Positions 11,601-21,700 of a DNA stretch of 64,000 bases are shown in pieces. The DNA comes from Imbricaverruca yamaguchii. Taxonomy: Eukaryota; Arthropoda; Thecostraca; Neoverrucidae. Made by a program: the position numbers and the translations under genes. The notes beneath the pieces were generated by a model that was given only the letters and a program-made list of their open reading frames with translations, had not been told where the DNA came from and ran no database searches. Where the stretch lies: contig JAOTOL010001605.1 in NCBI GenBank assembly GCA_034440575.1, forward strand, positions 674,501 to 738,500, read 5' to 3'. How positions within the stretch are numbered: the stretch's first letter is position 1; the number at the start of each line of letters is the position of its first letter.

Positions 11601-12819
11601 CAGCCTAGTACGCAAGTCCTACTGCTCAAATAACATCGCATTCCTTCCCTGGTGAAGCAATGTCTGTACGCTGTATAATGCGCACATTTTTCCAGTAGAT
11701 CTATTTTAATTTCTTGGAAGATACAGACCATCGAGATGAGTGGCTAAGATGTTAAACTCTGGGTGCCAAGCCAGGGGTCCCGGGTTCAACACTCAGAACA
11801 CTCGGGACGGGGCCCGATCCCGCGGCCCACCGGCGGAGCAGTGTGGGCGGCGCCATTAGCCGTGATTGTGCATAAAGTGCGTCGTGAAATATCCGACGAA
11901 CAAACAAGGATGCACGTCATCATACTCCGACAAATAATATGGAGACATAGAATAGCAGAACAAGCGCGCAATCACTCCGATGTTAGGCCGGTGTATTTAA
12001 ACACCACGCTAGTCTGGTTGTCGGGGACGAGTAGTCTTGGTGTAAGTTGCCCGTCTCTCAATCGAAAAGTTCTTCGCTATTCTTCGCCCGCGGCCAATCG
12101 GCGTGAGAGATTAGCGACGCTACATGACTCGAGAGTCGATGTGTCGTAAAACCAATAACCAACCAACCATCCGAACGTCGTTGGTGCGAATTTGGGTTTC
12201 AGTACTGCTATGTTGCTCTGATGTGCTGCGCCGCCTCGATGCGCTTTGTTTCCGTGTCGTGTCTTGTGTTGTCCCTACTGGCTGTGCCTTGGTGCCATTT
12301 GTCGCGCTGTCTCTCCATGGTGTTGCACGGGTGGGTTGCATGGTGTTGCATGCATGATGTTGCATGCAACGATGCATGGTGTTGCATGAGTGGGTTGCTC
12401 TGCCATGATGTAGCCTGTTATCTGCATGTGTTGTGATTTGTAGACGTCACGTGACGTTTTGACCCCGTCTGTGTTAGTCGGCTAGCGTACCTGCCGCTGA
12501 CGCTGCTCCTCTGCCGTGATGTAGTCTGTTGTCTGCGTGTGTCGTGTTGTGTGGGCATCACGCGACGTTATGATCCCGTCTGTGCGTGTTGGCCGGGCAC
12601 GGTGCCTGTGCCGCTGACACCGTGCCTCCGCCGGACAGGAACCTGAGCGGCAGGTCGTCCGCCCAGAAGACGTGCGACAGCGAGTGCCGGCAGCGGGTCG
12701 TCTGCGACATGGTCACCTCCGACCGGTCCAGCAGCCTGCCCTGCCTGCTGGCGCGCGCCACCTTCGGCGCCGGCTTCCCCGTGGGCCACTCGCCGCCAGG
12801 CAGCGCCACCCGAGCGTGA
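2458..12819 (+). CDS. SMPD1: Acid sphingomyelinase (SMPD1-type), C-terminal part, seven exons
   Basis: This enzyme hydrolyses sphingomyelin to ceramide and phosphocholine, in lysosomes or after secretion, using a two-zinc metallophosphoesterase site. Seven exons (2458-2633, 2981-3078, 6054-6150, 7710-7883, 9185-9374, 10777-10967, 12639-12819) join in phase to about 368 residues. Metal-ligand motifs appear in family order: WTGDNAPHD, GNHD, VVGH and SHTH. The SMPD1-type blocks FPPPEV, WLPAQA, QLKWL and NPGYKIY favour SMPD1 over the SMPDL3 branch, whose equivalents differ. The C-terminus has the paired cysteines CDSEC and VVCD. The 5' part (signal peptide, saposin domain, D-x-H motif) is outside the window, so the call is partial. 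The oddity is that exon 3's acceptor and exon 4's donor are each embedded in tandem copies of themselves. The gene converges on filamin. Borders are inferred by eye. Confidence 0.88.
2634..2980. other. Intron 1, degenerate GGTCAGGTGGCCTC repeats
   Basis: About 2640-2850 holds poorly preserved repeats of a GGTCAGGTGGCCTCC-like unit and a C-run at 2756-2766. Nothing else is seen. Confidence 0.5.
2981..3078 (+). CDS. SMPD1: Sphingomyelinase exon 2 of 7
   Basis: It encodes FPPPEVWRDGFSNAW and LWRPWLPAQA, the SMPD1-type region after GNHD. The acceptor is TTGTGCCCAG and the donor is CCC/GTAAGC (phase 1). Confidence 0.85.
3734..3924 (+). mobile_element. Family A SINE with target duplication
   Basis: A full-length copy (3746-3912) is flanked by the 12-bp direct repeat CCACCCACAAAC at 3734-3745 and 3913-3924. 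This fixes the element ends and indicates a fairly recent insertion. Confidence 0.92.
4478..4582. repeat. TGTGACAC then TGTGTCAC short tandem array
   Basis: About seven units of an ACTGTGACAC type are followed by units of a CTCTGTGTCA type. GTGACAC and GTGTCAC are reverse complements, so the two halves can pair. Confidence 0.8.
5636..6053 (+). repeat. Tandem copies of exon 3 acceptor plus exon start
   Basis: The segment GTACCCCGCAG/GGGCCACCCTGG plus the following 30-50 bases recurs at about 5636, 5728, 5785, 5871 and 5962 before the real exon at 6054. The spacing is about 91 bp where intact. Each copy reads GATLGSSGYY and then runs into GCGCCGGACCCCCC and a stop. At least three copies keep a complete acceptor. 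Confidence 0.9.
6054..6150 (+). CDS. SMPD1: Sphingomyelinase exon 3 of 7
   Basis: It encodes TLGSSGYYSVLV and RIIVLNTNVAY. Of six tandem acceptor copies only this one continues into the conserved LNTN strand and ends in a donor (TA/GTGAGT, phase 2). Confidence 0.88.
6287..7400. repeat. 35-bp minisatellite, about 30 copies
   Basis: The unit resembles TGGTGCTGTGGTCCATTGTG plus ACTGGTGCACTATGC. Copies are mostly near-identical, with degenerate units at 6800-7200. It lies in intron 3 of the sphingomyelinase gene. Confidence 0.95.
7401..7709. other. End of intron 3
   Basis: No repeat or extra exon is seen. It ends in the acceptor GCGCCGGCAG. Confidence 0.5.
7710..7883 (+). CDS. SMPD1: Sphingomyelinase exon 4 of 7
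   Basis: It encodes WVVLTAQQDPYHQLKWL and EKVHVVGH, with the fourth metal-ligand block (GH). The donor CG/GTCAGT (phase 2) is the first of a long series of tandem donor copies. Confidence 0.9.
7884..8625 (+). repeat. 43-bp array carrying copies of the exon 4 donor
   Basis: About 17 units of GGTCAGTATAGGGGAGGCGT TCCTTACCACCGCATCATAG ACC follow the exon directly. Each unit repeats the last 15 or so exon bases (CACCGCATCATAGA) and the 5' splice site CG/GTCAGTA. The intron thus begins with a ladder of near-identical donors. Confidence 0.93.
8626..9184. other. End of intron 4
   Basis: Loosely repeated words (CACCTCC, TACGCGGCTGAC) occur at 8815-9000. No gene is seen. It ends in the acceptor GTTGTTCCAG. 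Confidence 0.5.
9185..9374 (+). CDS. SMPD1: Sphingomyelinase exon 5 of 7
   Basis: It encodes VTAQFFSHTHLDEI (the H-x-H metal ligands, with Ser where the family usually has Gly), YLAPSLTPW and NPGYKIYAVDG. The donor TGG/GTAAGT is strong. Confidence 0.92.
9375..10776. other. Intron 5
   Basis: A GGGCA microsatellite lies at 9823-9846, and a (TGACC)n tract runs into the acceptor at 10748-10776. No exon or mobile element is recognised. Confidence 0.5.
10777..10967 (+). CDS. SMPD1: Sphingomyelinase exon 6 of 7
   Basis: It encodes WTADLAEAN, PRWTLQYVGGAV and NWNSLTTDLL, the family's C-terminal helical segment. The acceptor is CCTGGCAG. The donor AG/GTATTC is phase 2. Confidence 0.87.
11731..11905 (+). 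mobile_element. tRNA-derived SINE, family B, diverged
   Basis: It has the head CGAGATGAGTGGCTAAGAT with the B box GGGTTCAACAC, and the family B body GTGGGCGGCGCCATTAGCCG and GTGCATAAAGTGCGTCGTGAA. Confidence 0.8.
12023..12169 (+). mobile_element. Family A SINE with internal deletion
   Basis: The head is GGGGACGAGTAGTCTTGG. The B box region is missing, and the usual GAGAGATTAGCGACGCTACA body and AACCAATAACCAACCAACC tail follow. Confidence 0.85.
12398..12620 (+). repeat. Tandem duplication of about 110 bp before exon 7
   Basis: CTCTGCCATGATGTAGCCTG at about 12398 and CTCTGCCGTGATGTAGTCTG at about 12509 begin two diverged copies. Both contain GACGT..GACGTT and CCCGTCTGTG. The second ends 20 bases before the exon 7 acceptor. 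Confidence 0.75.
12639..12819 (+). CDS. SMPD1: Sphingomyelinase last exon
   Basis: The acceptor CGCCGGACAG completes Arg and gives RNLSGRSSAQKTCDSEC, with an N-glycosylation sequon (NLS) and the CxxxC / VVCD cysteine pattern of the family's C-terminus. It then reads on to a TGA at 12817. The tail after SLPC has no family counterpart I know. Confidence 0.8.
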
Positions 12820-15590
12820 CCCGGCGACCTGGCGGCGTCTGGGGTCGGGTCGGGACGCAGCACACTGCACTGCGTGACATGATTCGGGTGTGGAAAAGCA
12901 GGAGTCTGGGATTTCGAAGTGCTGCACCGGCTCTGATGAGTTATCATTCCGCCCCCCCCCCCCACCCCCCCCCAAAAAAAAAGTTTTTTCCCCCGTCCCC
13001 CCCCCAACCCTAGCAAGTCGTGATCGAGGGCTGGAGAGGCTGTTGGGTATCATTGCACGTTTCAATGTACTGAAATTTATGGATGTCGGAATTGCGTTGA
13101 TGCTACCAGATTATGCCAAAAGTCGCGCCGTACTGTGACCGACGAGATGGGGAGGGGGTATGGCAGCCTTCACGTGCTGTGAGTCACTGATTAGCATTCT
13201 GGTGTCGGTTGTGAATATTCCGTGCAGTGCGTTTTATTGGCGCTTTTGAAAGTGCGTTCGTGTTGTTCCTTGTTTTTAAGGGATACTGTTTTTATCAGAT
13301 TGCTATTTTCGGAAATATAATGTTTACCTTTATTGACTGTGTGCGTGTATGGCATTACATGAAGTTTTTTTTTCTAGAGCAAGGCATGTGAGCAGCAATC
13401 TAAATCCAGCGCACCACTATCTCCGCAAGAGTTATTGTAGGCAGCGAGTTTACCCCACCGTGCTGTTCTCTACCAGCTCGATAGATGAGCAGTGTCTGAG
13501 CAGATGTCTGCACCTCAGACACTCCGCCTAGGGCAGCGCTTCGCTGATGGTGGGATTGCAGTGTCTAAAGTTCAGATGATCCAGCGTGACGTATGGCAGC
13601 AGAGCTGGTGTGCTGAGTGTTCATATCTATTGGACAGGCATGGCATGCGCTTGGCGTGGCGAAATGCTGGTACCGAGCCGTCTTGGCACAGCTTGGTCGA
13701 ATTTCATCGTGCATCTTTAGGTTGAAGTTACGAAGCTGCCGCAGACCATATACGCCCACGATCGCAGACAAAGCAATTACAGCGTAGCACGACCATCAAA
13801 CTATATATTTGACAGCAATAACGGAAGTTCACATATAGTTGGTGAGGCTCCCGTCCCCCCACACACATTCCGTTTGAGCAATATCAACCTTCCTGATTTC
13901 CTGCAACACGGCATTTTTCAGCCATGATCAGAGATCGCAAAGGCCGGCGCCAAAGGGGAAGCCGAAGGAAGGATGTCTGTGCCGTCCCCCTCCCAACGAT
14001 GTGAAGCTTATGCTCAAGGGCCCTGCGTGGAAACAATGCACCCATAACAGTCACCTCCCCTGTACCATATGCATGGTGCCATTGAGCATCCAGGAAGAAG
14101 TTCGTTTAGTTGGTGGGTTAAGTTGTCTAACGGGGTGCTCTTAACTAGTATGTAAGGCTATCACACTGAAGGGCTCTCGTAGATCAATCTGGTCAGATCA
14201 CTTTGGTCTGGCCTATATTTTCACTCATCTACCTTATTAAAAGCAATTCAGCTGTTTTAAGAAAGCGTGGAATACTCTGTAGAGCGGAACAAGAGAACTG
14301 ATTCTGTGTGTCATTGCACTTAATCTGAACACCACCTTTGGGCAGTGTCCCGACACTGAAACTTTGGTGTAGGGCCACGCGTAATGGCAATGTATTGACC
14401 ACACTTCCTTCTGCTTAATGTCATTAAGTACCACTTTATATTTTTAGTCAACGTTTTGAGCAAGTTTGGAATTTTTAAGCGCCCATGGTCTCTGGCAGCG
14501 GTACTGCCACTATCAAAGGCAGCAGATACGCTGCGAGCACCACCTTCATCAAATGATGGAAACCTCATTGCTAGGCACCCATAGAAAGCATTCATTGCTT
14601 GAGACATTATCCATGCTTCCACTTTTTAGGTCTGGTGGTTTTGTTACTTTGCCAATCTCCCCTTCTACTGTACAAAATATAAAGTTCAGTGCACTGCCCA
14701 TATGCGGTGATGTGGCAAATAATGGTCTTTGTGTGGATTCACCTTGCAGTCAGCAGGTGGTTGCTCCAAACCTCCTTTCACACGAGTGTGCTACTCAGCC
14801 CCACAATTGGCTTGGTAAAATAACTTTCAGAACCGGGTGAAGGCAGACTTCTTCCTCTACGTGCCTTCCGTCATGGCGCTGGAGATAACAATGGCGTAAG
14901 AGGACGGAAGGTTAACTCCTGCACTAGCATAAGCTCAGCACCTCATTTTCTAGCACTGTAGCTACACGTAGATCTGATCCCTGCAGAATTGCAAGTTGCA
15001 AGCTACATTATGACGCAAGGGGACATAAACAATGACAATTTTGATTCTTGTCGACATGCCTGGCACGTGCAGCGTACCAAACCATCGTGTGAACCGCAAA
15101 TATTGGAACTAGCTCGTCGCAGTACCGCACATAGCCATACTCAGTTACTTGCACATTGTCCAGCCGCCTCCTCAAAGCTAAAAACGCGCCGTCACATATC
15201 TCCTGCACTGTGTATTAAGTTGTCATGCACTGGCACACCACCAAACACTAGCTCGTCAAATAAAGTCATCAAAAAGAAAACAAACGGTTGCCGCCGTTGG
15301 TGTTTGAGCCGCGTGGCGCGGCTCCGCGCCGCCGGGTCGCCAGGTCGCCAGGTCGCCAGGTCGCCGCGACTGCCGCCGGCCGCCGTTTCCGAGACGCGAG
15401 CAAAAGCTTCATTGGCACATGGTTGGGTCGGAGAGAACGGGCGCCGCGCACCGCCGACACAATAAATATACAGCTGTGGGGGGGGCGGCCACCGCGGCGG
15501 CCGTGGGCGCCCGTCCACCGTCCGTCTGTCGCTCGGTCCGAGGCACGTCACTCTCACACTCTGTCGCTCAGGCCGGGCCGGCCGGCCGGC
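12820..15590. other. Region between convergent 3' ends, presumed UTRs
   Basis: No third gene is recognisable between the two stop codons. Homopolymer C and A tracts lie at 12950-13010. A TTTATT at 13329-13334 would be an AATAAA on the - strand and is a possible filamin polyadenylation signal. AATAAA at 15259 and 15461 on the + strand are far from the sphingomyelinase stop. UTR ends cannot be fixed by eye. Confidence 0.35.
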
Positions 15591-15775
15591 CTACATCTCC
15601 ACCTCGAACGGCGAGCCGGGGATGTCCTTCTCGCCCCAGCGCACCACCAGGATGTACTTGCCGCGCTCCTTGACCGTGTACATCACCTGGTACTGGTTGC
15701 GGCCGGCGTGCTTGATGTGCACCTCCTCGCAGGGGTTTTTCGGGCCGTAGCAGCCCACCCACAGCATGTCCTGGC
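15591..15775 (-). CDS. cher: Filamin terminal exon, repeat 24
   Basis: It encodes [19 protein letters not shown] and a conserved end [11 protein letters not shown] followed by TAG. Repeat 24 is the dimerisation domain. The acceptor is CTTCCCAG (phase 1). Confidence 0.95.
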
Positions 15776-18700
15776 CTGGGAAGCGGTCGGCCGTTGCGGC
15801 GGCCGGTGGTTAGCTGTGTGCGGTTAGTCGGCGACATTCCAACAACACCTGCACAGTGTCAAACACGTCAATCGAGATTAGCTACATGGAAACAGAAAGG
15901 ACAAAAAGTAGACCAAGCACGATGACGAAAAAACAAACAAAAAACGAAAAGCAATAGCAGTTAAGCACCAGCGTTTCGACATCATCTTTTGTTCTTGGTA
16001 CCCAGAATTACCTGGCGGGACAGGGTTACTCACCACAGTTCATGTCCTAACCAAGGGTATTTAATGTCCCAACCTGGGGTGTTTGAACGCGACAGGTGCA
16101 ACCAGGAATAAAGTACGAAGATGAACAATGCAGCGTTTTAAAACCCGAGGTCCCGCATTTTAATTTCCCCGCATCCAGTTATCAGGTCAGTCGGTCAGGC
16201 ACAGTGGCCTTGACATAAATATTCCCAGCAGATTCGGATCCCCACCTATCCGAGACTCCAGCAATGGTCCCAGCAAAACAAAACCGCGCTCCCATTTTCG
16301 GAATCTTAGCCACTAGTTCAACGAGCCTTGCAATGGAAAAAAATGAACGTTGAACTGCATCTCGCTCCCCACTTCTGCGGATATTCTACGTCTTTTGGTA
16401 TTCGTGGAATGCTACTAAGCATGTTCAGGGTAAACACGAACTTTTCGTATGAGGAACAGGCTCGACAACGTCCGAGCCAAATCAAAAACATCAGAGGAAG
16501 AAGCTATTTCTTGTCACCAAAGTGAAGGAAGTTCCAAAACAAGGTCTTACAAAAATTGTCTGTAGCGGAAATTAATACAATTTGCCCATTCAGCTCAGTG
16601 GATTGTGTGATGAGCATGAATGGGCTGGTCAGTCATGTGTATATTTAGCATGCTGTTAACATATATTTGTTTTAGATGTCGTTATACAATTACCAGATCA
16701 AGAATGCCGCAACGACTACCAGTTAAGCATCAGCAAGTATATGTGTGCTTCGCCATACGCGCAAACTGTTAAATGCCTACATACGTGTGCGCAAAAACAG
16801 TGAGCCAACGCTTCAGAAGGGGCATGGTGTCCTTCACTGTTCGACGACCCGGGTCGGACTAGCCCACGTCCGATGCGAGCTCGGTCGTTCGGAGTGTCGA
16901 CGACTGTGGGGACCGGCACGAGTGGGCCGCTCAGGGTCACTGGCCGGTCACTGGCCGGTCACTGACCGGGACGGGGCTGGCGCCACTGCTCACCAGCTTT
17001 CCCGGCATCGACCGTGAAATGGTTCGGGCGACCCATGAACGCCCGCTTCAGGCCCATGCCCTTGGAGGTGACCTTCTCGGCGTTGGAGTTGAACTTGGGC
17101 AACGACGGGCCCGGCTTCGCCTGCTTGCTGACCGACGTCTTCTCGATCGTCTCGACGACAACGGCCGACTGCTCTTTGGGTCCCTTCTCGCCCAGATCGT
17201 CACCTGGTGGAGGCGGGAGGAACTAGTTGTTCAAACGGTCCTCATCAGATGGCGCCACGAACGCATGGTCACATCTCATCGCGAAATGGTACTCTTGGTA
17301 CACCTCCGGTTGTCACCTCCATTCATCATTTTCTGAGTTCGGTCCAAGATAGTATTACAGGGTCTGAAGCGGCCAAATAACTGCAGTATGCAGTTACTAA
17401 CTAAAAGTACATTGTTCAGTGTGCGAGACTGTCGCGTGAAGCGGTGCACATGTTATCAATCATGCTAGCGAAGCATGCTAAATAGATCGGGTGCCCCTCC
17501 ATGTCATTAAAGCCATCAAATAATTGGCAGTGGCCCTCCACCTTCCGGTAACCTCACCACTCACCTTCGACCGGGACCTTGAAGGGTGAGCCGGCGATGT
17601 GGTAACCGTCGTACTTGATACCGCAGTAGTAGTCGCCGGGGCTGAGCGGCGTGTACCGCACCTTGTACCCCTCGTCCACCTCGGAACAGTCCATCGCCAC
17701 CTGGTGGAGGACCGAAGCGGCTCAATCGGTGGCCACCTGGCGGCCGCGCTGGGTACTAGCGGCACATGGCGTGTGACGCCGCCCAGACACCGACAGCGCT
17801 GGTGCCCGACCACAGTCATCACACTTCGACAGCCACCGACGGCGCACATTGCACCGGCAAAGTGCCCAGGAAAATCCACCACTCCCAGTCAGGTGATCGG
17901 GGAATCATCGCCGGACAACTCGGGAATCAGTGATCGATTGTTTATGAAATAAGGTTGAATATACCACCTCATGAACACTCGATAGACATCCCTCCAAAAA
18001 CAAGCATCGGCATTGTGCTTTTTTTGTTTTCGAATTGTCCATGCCACCTTTCTTACAGTACCTCAGGCATAATTATTATGCGTATGGACACTATTGCAGA
18101 TCAGGTGATGCACAAGCATCCTTTTATGAAATTCCAGATAGAGGGATTATGCATGCAGTGGTCTGTTATGCAATTCTGTTTATTAATAGTATGGTGTTGG
18201 CATCATTATCGATGTCATCAATACAGGTATCCCTATTTTATGCGTTTCCAAAAATACACCAAAACACAACTATGAGTAGCCTGTGGGCTAACGAATTGAG
18301 CTTTTAGAATATAAGGACAGCTTAAGCATGCTTTCCGGGCAAATATTTCAATCCTAGTGCACTCGTATCGACATCTCACACCTAACGAAACACCATCAAT
18401 GTAACACTGGTGGGAATTGTCTCCACTCTCACGGACAAACAGTCGGACATGGCAGAGGAAGGGCCTCTCGACTCGGATACAGAACACAAACACAAGTCTG
18501 ATTGTGAATGAGTCAGCAACGGGCACAACAGTGAGACAACGAAGCGACAGCACAAGTAGCTCCTATCCAGCACGATCATGCACTCAGCAGCTGGATCGGT
18601 ATCTCCCGCTACATTGGCAGTGGCGGACACCGAACGAGTTTTGAACTCATTGGGGGAGACAAACTGAAAAAGATGTAACATTTTCTACTCCTTGTGATTT

Positions 18701-21700
18701 GGATTTTCATGGATGCAAACGTCGTTTACCAGTATCTCCACTATCAAATATGGCTGAGCAAAATAATAGCTGGTTAATGCAACGCCAAACAGAGATGTCC
18801 TCGCCCACCACTGGATCCACCAGTTGGGACGGGCAGGAAGGCACCCTAACATCAAGACCACACACCACATACCACATACCTGGGGCCCAGCAGACGACCT
18901 TACCCACCTTTGGCCCACCAGTGCACGTTGAGCGGGCAGGCAGGGGCCCCACCGTCAAGACCACACCCCCACAAACTTTGGAGGGTCCGTCGATGGTGAC
19001 CACCAGGATGCTAGTGTCGAACAACAGACCCTACCGTCGAGACCCCCACCCCCACCCCCCACCCCCCACCCCAAAATACCTTGGAGGGTCCGTCGATGGT
19101 GACCGCCAGGATGCTAGTGTCGAACAGCAAACGCTACCGTCCAGACCTCCCTTCACCATACCTTGGAGGGTCCGTCGATAGTGACCGCCAGGATCCCGGC
19201 GCCTGCGCTGCACGTATCCACGATGAAGTCGGTCTTCTGGCCGGTGTGGCCCTTCTCCAGACCCTTGCCGTGCGCGTGCACGGCGGCAGGGTCGGCGTCC
19301 TGCTTGCCGACCTTCAGCCGGAAAGGCGAGCCCGGCACGTGCACGTTGTTCCACTTGACGTGCAGCTGGAACAGCGCGAGTCGTGGTTACTGGTTTTACG
19401 ACACCTCGACCGTTGAGTCACGTAGCGTCGCCAATCTCTCGCGCCGATTGGTTGCGGGCGGAGAGTGGCGACAGGTGAGGCACCCACAATCTTTCGATTG
19501 TGAGACGCGCAAATTACCCCTAGACTACTCGTCCCCAGACAGCGTGAGTCTCGTTAGGTCTGGGCTGGGTGTCGTCACTGCACTTAGTGTGCAGCGGGGG
19601 GTGGGGTGGGGGGTGGGGGCAGTGTCACACATGTGCGGGTGGACAATGCATCCGGCACCCTACTTTGTAGTGTGTTGGTCGAGCAGTAGACGACGAAAAG
19701 CGCTACATCCACAGGTATTTGTCAACTGCTTTCCGCTACATTTGCACCGCATTCGGAGCAACACCAGCAACAATCGCGTTGCTTTTATCCATGAGTTCTG
19801 CCCACACCAATATTCAGGCGTGCGTCTGGCAGCTATATCTAACCAAAAGGGTACTACTCTCGACGGGGCACCTAAAGTGCTCACCTCCTGATACAAATTA
19901 ATACAGGTTGGTACCAATTCGAGATCATTGGTCCATTGTCGAAACTTTAGGCAGTCGTGGAAAAGGCCACAGGGGACCCACACTAAATTTGTTGCGGGCA
20001 AGAAGTAAATAATTTGGCTGGGTGATATCCTCACTAAACTGGCAGGTGCTCATCCCCACTGACCTGTTGGATGCTAATCCCACTGTCCTAGTGAAGGGGC
20101 GGGGGTGGCCGAGTGGTTAAGGTGTCGGGCTATGGGTACCAAAGGTCCCGGGTTCGACTCTAGCGCCACTCCGGACATTTCCCAATCCCGCGGCCCACCG
20201 GCGAAACAGTGTGGGCGGCGCCATTAGCCGTGATTGTGCATAAAGTGTGTCGTGAACCAACAAATAAACAAACAACAAACTGTCCTGGTGAAAGCTCATC
20301 CCTACTGACCTGGTGGGTGCTAATCGACACTGTCTTAGTAGGTAGTCACCCCCACTGTCCTGGTGGGTGATAGCCCCATTGCCCTGGTGGGTGGTCACCT
20401 CCACTGGCCCGGTGGGATTTCATCCCCACAAGCCTGGTGGGTGATAATCCCCATCGCCCCATAGGACCCCATCAGGTGGTCATCCCACTGACCTGGTGAA
20501 TGCCGTTCTCCTTCGGCAGGAAGCGGACCGAGTATGTGTCCTCGTCCAAGTACTGGGCGAAGCAGTCGTCCTCGACGCCGCCGGGCGACACCACCTTGCA
20601 GTCCAGCTGACCTTTGCAGCCGGTCCGATCCACCGTGAACACAATCGGCTTGTTCACCTGGTGACGTCATGGGCATCCGGTGACGGGTCTCACGAGCGCG
20701 AGAACAGCGATCAACCAACAGCGTGCTGCACGCACGGGATATTTGTGAGAGTACGACATGAACCGGAGAAGCTATGCTGCTTCATATCGACCGCATAACA
20801 GACAGGACGCAATGGTGGTGTGGTCTAGGGAAACGGCGTCGGGTGTGGAGGTGTGTGTGGCTGCAAATGTTGCCCGACATACATGGACCTCCAACACGCA
20901 TATATCCAGAAAATGTATCGCCACACTTTTAGTTGGCGTCCTCCGGGTAGCCAGACTGGACTGGAAGATTTTGCGACGCCTACATGTTCACTGAAGCCTA
21001 CAATTGACAAGTTGCGTGCAAAGAGATCATGACATGCAACTGTCTTGCACATCACTAGTTGAAATTTACTCAGGTCACTGAAAGCAGTCCCCCCCCTTCC
21101 CCTGAACACAAACTGTGCAGACCTGTCGCAGAGGAGTCGCGGCAGTAGCGCTACTTCCGGCTCCCCTGACCCAGGTCACCAGCCGAGGTCACTGACCTGC
21201 ACTCCGGCGTCAGGCAGCTCACACACGGTGACCTTGTGCGCGTCCTTGTTGCACGGGGTCACGAACACCTTATACGGAGAGTCGGGAATGTGCGAGTCGT
21301 TGAACTTGACTCCCACGCGATATTCGCCTGCGGGAACAGTCACGTGTAAGGAAGAGCATCATCAACGCAAATAAAATTATACCATTTTTAAAGAGTCATG
21401 CATCAGATCTCGGAACAATCTGGTGGACTTGAAGTAATGACGGTCCAGGAGCCGTCTGCTGGCCCTCCAATCACAGCAAAAGTACACAGTGCTGTCTCTT
21501 CATGACGTCACGGTTCACCAACTGCAGGCGTTGGACGGCGTCGCAGGCATCAACTCACATCAACAGCAAATCCCATCCAGACCCCTCACAGCACATATCA
21601 ACGAATGTCGACTTGATACAGGCGACGCCGAGCCTGCTCATCATCAGAGCCTCGATGACCGGTGACATCAGCACCGCACATCCAGCGGCGCCGAGATCAT

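Larger units (their letters stand above)
10968..12638. other. Intron 6
   Basis: It holds a family B SINE (11731-11905), a shortened family A SINE (12023-12169) and a tandem duplication just before exon 7. The AT-rich part 11150-11730 has open frames on both strands with no recognisable product. Confidence 0.5.

Noticed and set aside
11216..11731. Overlapping 171- and 119-residue ORFs on opposite strands
   Set aside because: AT-rich sequence with no recognisable domain or splice context. Treated as chance.
14466..14840. 124-residue + strand ORF between the two genes
   Set aside because: No family resemblance and an equally long antisense frame. Probably UTR or intergenic sequence.
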